From Solea solea (taxonomy: Eukaryota; Chordata; Actinopteri; Pleuronectiformes; Soleidae), in NCBI RefSeq assembly GCF_958295425.1, contig NC_081154.1, forward strand, positions 12,064,938 to 12,128,937: a DNA stretch of 64,000 bases, in the 5' to 3' direction. Made by a program: the position numbers and the translations under genes. Each line of letters opens with the position of its first letter. Position 1 is the stretch's first letter. Under the pieces are notes generated by a model, which saw only the letters and a program-made list of their open reading frames with translations, ran no database searches and was not told the origin of the DNA. Below, in pieces: positions 54,887 through 64,000 of the stretch.

Positions 54887-54960
54887 AGTCACCCTGCATC
54901 ACTGAAGCTCCTGATTGAAGCGGAAGGTGAGCAGCTGCTCTTGGCTCTGGAGAAAAACAA
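54887..54960 (+). CDS. adam12: ADAM12 coding exon 3 (prodomain)
   Basis: A 74-bp exon after TCTGTTCTCTCTTCAG, ending AACAA|GTAAGT. It encodes SHPASLKLLIEAEGEQLLLA then LEKNK/N, with a split last codon (phase 2). It aligns position by position with the human ADAM12 prodomain segment NHPEVLNIRLQRESKELIIN-LERNE: HP at the start, alternating hydrophobics, then L(E/D)-(R/K)-N at the end. This strongly conserved M12B prodomain strand is the best single piece of evidence for the gene. The next exon (an FTETHY-type segment) was not found before 64000. Confidence 0.92.
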
Positions 54961-55695
54961 GTAAGTGCCGCTCCATTCATACTTGGCCTTAGCTCAGACC
55001 TGATTGCTTTGTGGAGCAGAACTGGGGGACATACACGACACTGCCCAGAGACTGAGGCCAAGCTGTGTGTAACATATAGCAGCCATGAAAGAAGGAGAAG
55101 TCCTTCTGCTGCACAGTTATAGTACTAGCATGACAGTGTTCTCTGTGCTTTGGTCTTTTTTGTTTGGTGAGACAAAGACTTGAAAGCCAGAAATTCCTGA
55201 ATACATCAGCCAGACTCTGATGAAAAGTGACGTCTTCCTCCTTCTTCTCCCTCTATCTTTTCATTTGATCTGTTGGTGTTACACAGGGGAGACGGAGGCT
55301 TTGTGCGAACACGGCACACACACTCGACTCTCTGTAGTAAGATACTATCAAAACAGTGCCAGTCAGGTACTGTCAGGGAGGGGGAACGTCGCTTTGAAAG
55401 AAATCAAATTATCGGAATAGGTACACTTTGACAGAGTGTGCAGCTCTGGATCTGTTCAGCGGGAATATTTGTCATCTTTGCATTTTCACACAGGAAAAAA
55501 GGGCCGACTGAATGTGGCCTCGGTCTCAGGCAGCCACCAAATCGAGTGTATCGCTGAGAAGAATGGGACTTGATTGATGGGGCAATATGTTTTCCATCCA
55601 GCTCTGTTGCCACACATGAGCAACCAGGAACAAGCAGAGCTTTCAGTGCGATGGAGAGAAAAAAGGACAAGGAAGCAGAGCGATAGAGGGAACGA

Positions 55696-55733
55696 GAGAG
55701 AGGGAGAGAGAGAGAGAGAGAGAGAGGGAGAGG
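55696..55733. repeat. (GA)n microsatellite
   Basis: Impure then pure GA units (GAGAGAGAGGGAGAGAGAGA...). Confidence 0.9.
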
Positions 55734-56284
55734 ATAGGTTTTTATGCCACAGTCAGCCCTGAATCTCCTCTTGTTTTTCTGGGATGCCTAATATATGTAA
55801 ATTCCACCTGCAGACTGTGGGACAAAGCTTTCAACACCAGCGACCACAATTTTATGGCTTACCTACTTAGAAAATATTTTGATGGGAAATCACACTCATT
55901 CTCACCGTTGAATAACATCCCTGCTCTGCACAGGTGAGGGATTTTTTGTCAAGCTGACGTGCAGGTTGTCAAATTCTCACCAGTCACGTTCTCGTTTCAT
56001 TTCAAAAATGGAGATCTGGGACGGAAACCTTCAGTTGCAGTGGAAAAAACAACTCACAACCCCCCGACCCTCAATCAGCACGGCTGTCATTGTTGTCCAA
56101 CAGTACTAAATGTGAAGTCCACGGCTGAGCTTAAATCCTGAGCCAAGAGGAACAAACAGAGGCAGTCGAGGTGCAGTGGAGATTCTTCTAATGATGGAAG
56201 CACTTTTGTCAAAACAAACGTCTGTGCACTCCAAATACCAATCTGTCAGAATCTACTCAGAGCACCGTATGCAAGTCTGTACGA

Positions 56285-56480
56285 CAACAATTCAATTCTA
56301 TTCTATTTGTGTAGTGCCACATCACAACATACATTATCTCAAGGTACTGTACATAGTAATGCAAACACCTTCACAGTATTATAGAGAGCAGAGAAACCCA
56401 ACAATTCACACAATGAGCAAGCGCTACGCATCAGTGGAGAAAGATGCCTCGACCGGTTGTGGTGAAAGGAAAATGGGGAA
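56285..56480 (+). repeat. Fish interspersed repeat (CAATTCAATTCTATT / GTAGTGCCACATCAC type)
   Basis: CAATTCAATTCTATTCTATT, then TGTAGTGCCACATCACAAC, ATCTCAAGGTACTGTACATA and GAGAAACCCAACAATTCAC with AATGAGCAAGCGCTACGCA follow the order of a repeat very common in teleosts. Family not determined; it creates part of the spurious 121-codon frame at 56176-56541. Confidence 0.6.
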
Positions 56481-59400
56481 GCAGATATATAACAGTTGTG
56501 TCAAGTTATCAATGTCCAATGATTCGGACACCAATAAGTAATTAAACTACTTCATGAAATGTAAACACAGTTATGAACCTGCTGTGCCGACACGTCGTGA
56601 AGGTTCTTGTCTGAGTTTGGCCCGTAATGGGCTGCAGCAGTTGTTCAAACCCAGCCAGCATCAGTAGGGAGCAGGACAAAAATAAGGTCCAGAATAAAAT
56701 GATTTTGAACTTAACCACCGGATGCATTTGTGTTTTCCTGGCCGTTCGTCAATAAATATCGCTGGCAGCAAAGTGCGAGCGAGGTGTGCACATGCTGCAC
56801 ATCTGCATGTGACTATTTCTCTGGAACTGCGAGGTGAACATGCTCTCAGTGTGTCTAAACTCACATCACCCCCGCAGTTAAAGCAGAGGGGAGCAGAGGG
56901 AGGCTGGGCTGCATGAAAAGTTTACTGCAAACAGCTTGAAACCAGACACCGTTTTTGCAGAGATCACAGCAGCTGCCCATCAACATGTTGACATTTTGGC
57001 CTTTTTTTGTTATTTAACCAGAGATTAAGAGCCTGTTTGTCAAGGGACACGGATAAAACATCATGTTGCGGACATAAAACTGTTGGTATATTCAGTTTTA
57101 GAATTTGCTGATCTTGAAAGATGAGGACATTTGGAACAGAACACAATATACAGTATATTTACCAGTACTTTACTGCAAAACCACACTCATCTTAGACCTC
57201 AGCACCTCAACGTTTAGTGCCAAATGAATGCTAGATATCAAGTCGAGGCGAGAGGTCCCCTGTGTCATTGACTACATAATGTGTGAATTACCCACACTAA
57301 GGAGGTCATGTTTTGGGCACAATAACTCACATAGTAAAGGATGTACTTCAATGAATTGTTTTGAGAACGCAGGTCATAGAGCAAGGAGCTGATAAAATCT
57401 TGTGATTGTTTTTAGAAATAAGCCTTTAAAGACTCTGCAATACAACTAAAGATTTTTAACAGCGGTAAATTATCAGCAGATGTAGTAACACCCTGAATAA
57501 CGGTGGTAAAGCCACGTGGTAAATTAAAGTGACAGACACAGCAGGACACTGAGATATGCTTCCATTTGCCTGATGGCTGGTGCAACACGGGCTGTAGATG
57601 CAGCCAATTACGATGTCACACATACAAGACAAGTGTATTCATTTGTTATCGTTCCTCCTCATCTGGAGCAGTGGGGACATTGGCTGAGCTTTGACCGCTC
57701 CTAGCCAAGCTTTTTTTCCCATGTCTTGCTGCTTTGTGGCTTTGAATGAAACTCCTCCAGGCATATCCAGATGAGTCCCAAGCTGAGGAAGCAGCATGCT
57801 CTCCATCCATGTTTCTTTTTCTAATGGAGTGCAGGATCAGTGAAAGGAGGCCTGGGGCTTGTCAGCAGGGCGGATAATGTTCTCGGTTGCCTGCACTTGG
57901 GGGAGAAATCCCTGCTCATCATGATGTTTAGCCTTAAGGATAAAGGGCCTGAGGGGTTGGCTATCCATCTTTTTGAGTCTTTTGCGCTACAGGGTAATCA
58001 AGCAGATGTGCATGTACGCGCTTTAACCTGACCTTTTCCCCGGACAAAGGTTAGGCAGAGGATATGTTTCCTCGCTGCAAATGTCTGCTATCTCTCTGGC
58101 GTTTGGAAGAACAATAAAATTGAACCTGGACAGTATCCAGTTTGATTGTTTGGTTATGGGGATGTTATTTCACTCCATATCGTAAACTGGACTTGGTGAA
58201 CCTGTGACCTTGTGCGTCCCTCAGTGAAGATGCTCTTGTCTGTCACTGGAAGCATCGACAGGAAAAGGGCTCTCCTGGGAGAGGAAGGCAAGGCATAAAT
58301 AACCATCTCTCTCTTTAAAGAAAATAAAGAGGCGTCCCTATGATCTACTCTGTGGGGTTATTGTCTTTGGCTGCTGAGCCACACGCAGATTATTTAAAGG
58401 ACATCAACCCCAAAGACATTCATGTGTGTCAAATCCTTCCTCTTGTCATTAAGCTAGGAGCGAAACAAGAGGTGTTTCAAATCCTCCCCGTAGTCACTAT
58501 TTCAGAAATAAAACAGGATAGAAAGTCTTTTTCTCATTTGAGATTCAGGGCTTACTCATGGTGAAAGCTTTAAATGTATTTATTACAGGTTTGAATGTCT
58601 GTAGTAACTACTTCATTATATTTGCCTTGCGGTTATTCAGTTCACCTCCTCCCACTGCTGCAGATCTCCTCGGTTTTGGTGTCAGACCATTTCATAACGT
58701 TTAGGTTCGTCGTACTGACTACCAGCGCACAAGAGTGTGTTCAGATGTTTTAATTTAGTCTTAGTTTACCTCACCTCATAATTACAATCATGAGTCATGG
58801 GCAGACACATACTTTACAGTATAGTGAAAAACAGAAACAGCCCAGTTCACTTAATCACTAGCCGCCACCAGCATGCAGCAGATAAACTAAAAGACATGAA
58901 GACACACAAACCCTGGATACTGCCTTGTTTATATCATTTACTTTGCTGCAGACAAACACACTCATAAGCTTCCTTCCACACACACACACTTGTGCAGCTT
59001 CTCGACTTTATTAATATGGACAGTCAGAAATAACCGGTCAAATCTCCTAACCTTAACATAACCACACTTCACATCATACTCCATATTATATGTTGTGCCT
59101 TTGTAAATGAGGTTCTCCCTCATTAGGACAAATCTTTGGTCCCCATGGCGACTACTGGTCCTGACAAGGAAAAAAAAATATGCCCACACAAACACACATG
59201 CTCTCAGATTCATTCAGACCCACTAAAGCTTATTTCTCAGTGATGGCTGCACTGTGGTTAATGCCAGCCTTATACCTTTCTTGTTACCCTTGTGGCTGCA
59301 AGGCCATGATACACTGTGATTCATTAGTTTCAAAGACAAGCCCTGGGAATGGGCTAGTCTCTGTCCAGACCCTGTGTCTTTTAACGGCTTCCTTCAAAAG

Positions 59401-61846
59401 GGATTTTTGTTTGGCTGGAGCCTCCCTCTGTTGAATTACCTTCTCAAAAGCTCCAATTATTTTTCAGCTTAGAGCAGTAATTAATAAGGTGGACTCAGCG
59501 GCCCATGTTGCTAATTAATTACGAGGCATTCAGTAACACTGGGAAGCTCTGAGAATGGCCTGTCCCCTTCCACAGGACGGAGAGGGGTGAGACGCACAAT
59601 CACTCAGTGTGTGTTTGTGTGTTTAAAAGTCTGAAGCCTTCCATCTTGTTCAGGTGAGTTTATTTAGTGATCTGAAAATATGCTAATATATTTATTTTTT
59701 GTAAATGAATGAATGATTAAAAACCCCGGGAGGGATCGTAATGTAGTACAATCAAAGCCCACAGAGTTAAATATTCTTTGTGCGTAATCATTCAGAAGCA
59801 TAAGAAACTGATTGCATCATTTGAAAATCAGATTGTGATTGTGTGTGTTTCTCTATTGTGATGTTTTAATATGTACAGAACATATCAAGGTTACACAAAT
59901 GATCCATTCAGGCTTGCAAAAAACAGTGTGTGTGGCTCTCCTTCATCCATAGGGATGATGCAAGTTATTTAGAAAAGAAAAGTGAACCTGACCACCAACT
60001 CATGTTACTTGAATTTAAATGTTACAATATTTAATGTTTTAATACCTATCAAAGTATTTACTCTCCCTCATTCAGTGTAATAACGATAATATATGCATTG
60101 TCTGGAGGCTTCAAGTTTCCACCACACACTCGAGATTGACTAGTTGTTAACTCAGACATAAGCACAGAGAAGCTTTGCCCCTTCAGCAGATGATCCATGA
60201 GCAGAGGGGAACTGTATGTTCTACTTAAAAAAAAAAAAGAATAAGTATCATAATGTGGTTTGGAGGGGGAAAAAAATACTTTCTGTGCCTGATAGGGGTC
60301 TTCCCCACCCTTCCTCCACCTTGAGCCTTTTTCCAGATGGAATACTGGGTCTGCGGATTCCAGCTGGTGGATTTATTTCATCCTTCTTCCCTTGACCTCT
60401 AATTACACCGCCAAATGAAACCTACTATAAGCAGCAGTTTTCTCTGTTTGATGACAGTCATGTCATCACTCACCTTCACCTAAGAGCTTAGGGTCTTGTA
60501 GATAGAGATCTCTCCCTCTTTCTTTTTTTTTTTGCTATTGATGCTCATTTTGGCAGAATTTTAACGAGCAAAAATATATTCTACTGGTGCACTCACAGCG
60601 ATATCCAGACTGGAAAATATGCTTCTGTGCTTACAGGCACCCTGATGATAGGTGGCGCGGGAAACACATCCAAACATGCCTTGTGTAAACACTAAACACT
60701 CTACCAGGCGCTGCTGTGTAGGTGGTGCTCGGGATTTTAGAAGCAAGATGACTATTTTTGTGACAGAAAACAACTACAGGGCAACTATACAGTCATTCAT
60801 CCTGTTCAGTTGATGCCTTTTACATCTTTTATTATATCATCTTGCATTATTTATGATGGACTTCAGTGAGATTTATGTGTTTGAAGTCAAAATTCCCACA
60901 GCTGAGTGACAATCTGTTTGATTTTAAACAAGCACCTACCTATATGTGCCTTTTAGAATGAGACTGCATTAAGTGTTTTGATTGTGTGGGTAGACAACGG
61001 TGTGTTTCATCTTCATAAATTAAAGCATAACGTAAGGCTTTATCTGCAAGCTCATTTATTGTAAGACTTTCCAACAACATAATGTGTTCCATCTCTCCAT
61101 CTATTTGGTGAATATGTGTAAAATTCTCTTTCTGGAGTAGGTTTTTTGTTGTACGTCTCCACAATGAGCCAGCATTATTGGTCTTACGTAAGTGATATAC
61201 AGTTATACTTGCAGCAAGATTAAATTGGATACTCCCGTCTCGTTTGCTTTCAAAATTTGTATTCTAATTATAAAACGTTCACCCCGCTTACAACATTTTC
61301 TGCCGTGCGTCCTCGTGTCGACTGTTTTGTTTACTTGGTTTTGAAATTAAAAGACAAATCATTGAATTTCCACTGCACAGTGGATTATTCTGTGTGTGTG
61401 CACGGCCCAGTGATTTTAATATGAACATCCATAAATGACTACAAATACCCATGATGATATTGCAACATGTACATACTCGAATCGACAAGTCCTGTAATCA
61501 AAGCAGTTTCATCTTTCCTATTTCCCTTAAATCACCAGTCGGCCTGTGTTTTTCTCTCTCCTTCTCCTACTGAAGCAAACGTTCTCTAATATTCAAAGTG
61601 AAAGCTCATTTTCTCAAAGCTCTGTGTTGCCAAAGGGAATAAACAAATGCAGCCAAGGTTTTTGACCCGTGTGGCTGCTGACCATAAAGATAATCAGCCA
61701 AGCTTAACAGTCCTGGCTTCCATCTTCAGTCTGACAGACAGATCTGCTGCACTTACAGTGTGAATCCATGTCAGAGGGAACTCTCACTCCATTTGACCTC
61801 CTCCCTGTTCTCACAGTCAAATGACCTTCCTAAGACGAGCACTCCC

Positions 61847-61871
61847 TGTGTGTGTGTGTGTGGGGGGGGGG
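61847..61871. repeat. (TG)n followed by a G10 run
   Basis: TGTGTGTGTGTGTG then GGGGGGGGGG; a minor length-variable tract. Confidence 0.9.
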
Positions 61872-64000
61872 TCACTGACTGAGCAAAGAAGCCACGTGTG
61901 GTCATCGGCCAGACGGTCGGATTTAGGTGGAAGTAAGCATGTTTCTTTCAGTTGATCTAGGGTTTTTTCTTCTGTTGTCCTCCTCGTGCTCATGCAGAGT
62001 GGTGTGAAAAATAAATGGTGGATGGGGGGAAAAAAACCCAGCATCCGCTGCAGCCGACCAGCACAGCAAAAAACAACACCAGCAGCAGTTTCTCCCTCTT
62101 GTCCCTCTGCAGATGAACAGATCTGAAAACGGTGTAATAATCGTCATTTATTTCCTTTTGGACTCAAATCCAAACATGACTCCTTTTGGAAACCTGTGTA
62201 GGAGTTCAGGTTCAGATCTCTCTTTCGTTGCTAAATTTAGCTCAGTGATAAAAAGAAATGGTGCAGAGAAAGTCTGGGACCTGGAGCACGGAGTCTTCCC
62301 CTGTCTCCATGTCATGCAGAAAGCAGATGCTTTGTGTTTCCCATCCCACTCATCATTAAGGTTATGACTTTGAGGCCCCACAGTGCTGAGAGATGGACAC
62401 ACAGGGAGTGGATGGAGGCAGAGGAAGGATGTGTGAAGACTGGATTGGAGTGTTTTTGCTTTGTCAGATGAGGTGTGAAAGCAGTCGGCCTTCTCTTCTG
62501 TCCTCCATGCCTTCACATATCTCCCCTCTCACTTATTTCCTTGCCATCAGCAACTCTCTACTGAGGCATGGGATGCAGCAGGGTCTCCATCGGTTGCCCC
62601 CCTGTGCTGCTCTTCACTCACTCTCACCTAATCCCTCCACCTCTGGGGACTGGAGTGAGCTGCCAACAACAATAGAGCTGCCTAGGTTTGATAAAGAGGC
62701 TGTGGACTGCTTCGGGTTGCAGGGACTCTGGGGAATGAAGGCTCGAGCCCATGATACAGTCTCCTTAAACTCATCAGCAGAGGTTTGGTTTCTGAGCGCA
62801 GGGGTCGCAGGTCCCAGGTGTAAACTCACAGTGGGTTAAACAGGAAACTGCATTTGTTGACACATGAGCTGAGAGAGAAGCTATTTGTTGTCATTCACGG
62901 GGAACTCAAATATTCAACCCACTTGATTTTAGCCCAAATGTCAAACTGTTACTGTTACACTGTACAATCATCTCATCGTTAATAAGCCAACTCCCTTTAG
63001 ACTTCCATGTTATATATTATATTATATACGGTATAGTTAAATTGAAGTAATAGTTCAAGTGATTCAGTGTGTTGTCAGCAGTGCTACAGTCAAACAGCCG
63101 ACATGCCTTTGTGTTGGGAAATAAAAGAGTGAAAAGAAAAAAAAGATTCATGGCCTCAGAATTATTATAATCTTGATTATTGCCTTGGCCTGGCATTGAT
63201 TTTGTTCAAAATGCCAAATGAAAATTAATAAACGGAAGTTCTGTTGTGTTGATGCAAATCAACCGCGCTCACTTTTTATTTACGCCCGGTGGTTTATCGA
63301 CGCTGTAAGCGCGAACAAGCCCCAGCGCCGCGCTCCGCCTGCACATGCTGGGGTCTGATGTGATGTTTACAAACAGTCTCTCAGAGAAAACCAATAATGT
63401 TCTACTCTGCGGCGCGTCGGCTTATCAACAGGAGCCCCGAGTCCTTATAGGGATCAGCGGCACATGGATGATCGATGAGCTATAGCAGTGCATTATTATT
63501 GGGAAAGCAATCACCAACTTTAGTGAAATAACGTTGAGCGCTGATTTAAGGAAGCGTGACATAACAGAATCTTCCCTGCAGAAATCAGTTGTAATGAAAG
63601 CTGGTTGAGATTTATGGGCACTGCGGGGTCAGCGGGGGGATGTATGGCCTAATAAATTGCACCTTGGGCATCTTGTCTTAAGGAAGACCACACCTGCTAA
63701 AAATGCATGCCTCGGACCTTGCACGTTACACTAAATATTAATTTCTCTTTAAATAATTCACTTGTTTTTGTACTGCCTCCCCGTGCTCTCATCTTGTGGC
63801 CCCTTCCTGTCAATCTCCTCCTAACAGAGCTCAGGGTCAGGGTGTAAAACCAAATCCCGACTAATACATCAAAATCAGACTTTTTTTTTTTTTTACGAGC
63901 AACACGGAGGACATCCCACTCCCCAAGACAGTTGGAGGGGTGAAAGACATTAAGGGAGGCAGAGTAAATTTGTATTCAGTTCTTAATTGTTTGATTTCCC

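Larger units (their letters stand above)
54961..64000 (+). other. adam12: ADAM12 intron 3 (runs past the window edge)
   Basis: More than 9 kb without a recognised exon. It holds a (GA)n array, a repeat at 56285-56480, a G10 run after (TG)n near 61848-61871, and AT-rich unique sequence. The plus-strand 148-codon frame at 62393-62839 and minus-strand 122-codon frame at 62148-62516 overlap each other and show no domain; they are treated as chance frames. A CpG-rich patch at 63260-63420 stands out from the AT-rich context. Confidence 0.7.

Noticed and set aside
59570..59640. ADAM12 exon 4 candidate after TTCCACAG (contains GETHNH)
   Set aside because: Only a weak resemblance to the FTETHY segment, no hydrophobic lead-in and no suitable donor.
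62148..62839. 148-codon plus-strand (62393-62839) and 122-codon minus-strand (62148-62516) frames in ADAM12 intron 3
   Set aside because: They overlap on opposite strands, and neither shows family features or splice partners.

Overview
This window is vertebrate nuclear DNA, almost certainly from a teleost fish and probably a percomorph. The support is: split genes with GT-AG introns, AT-rich non-coding sequence, long CA/TAA/poly-A microsatellites, and interspersed repeats typical of fish (a LINE 3' end ending in a (TGTAA)n-like tail, a hAT-type element with GGTTCTCAA ends, a PIF/Harbinger-type MITE, and several copies of a repeat carrying GGAGAACATGCAA). There is no bacterial-style gene packing, and no rRNA, tRNA or CRISPR array was recognised. 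Most open frames of 60-160 codons are chance frames in introns.

Three protein-coding loci can be supported. (1) DOCK1, minus strand: only coding exon 1 is present (15801-15843, MSRWVPTKKEKYGV). The rest of the gene lies to the left, so 1-15800 is the start of its first intron. (2) The FATS/C10orf90 orthologue, plus strand: an apparently complete ten-coding-exon gene, 18227-33876, predicted at 892 residues. Every junction is in phase, and the last four exons encode the C-terminal ALMS motif. (3) ADAM12, plus strand: the first three coding exons (37918-38023, 51131-51252, 54887-54960), encoding the signal peptide and the start of the prodomain. The gene continues beyond the right edge.

The order and orientation DOCK1(-) / C10orf90(+) / ADAM12(+) matches the human 10q26 arrangement of DOCK1, C10orf90 and ADAM12 (mirror image), but compressed: about 2.4 kb between the DOCK1 and C10orf90 start codons and about 4 kb between the C10orf90 stop and the ADAM12 start. 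This conserved synteny supports all three names. The genes do not form a pathway. DOCK1 is a Rac activator, C10orf90 a centrosome/actin and stress-response protein, and ADAM12 a membrane metalloprotease.

Non-coding content by region: 1-15800, DOCK1 intron 1 with microsatellites and old repeats; 15844-18226, the divergent DOCK1/C10orf90 promoter interval, with a YY1-like site and a CTCF-like site; C10orf90 introns, with a hAT element, a nested LINE insertion and an inverted repeat pair; 33877-37917, C10orf90 3' UTR and ADAM12 5' region with a G-rich tract; 38024-64000, ADAM12 introns with a 510-bp Harbinger-type MITE, a 98-bp-period duplication and other repeats. I found no convincing new biological system. 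The most informative points are the full C10orf90 gene model with its internal peptide repeats, and several well-delimited transposon insertions.
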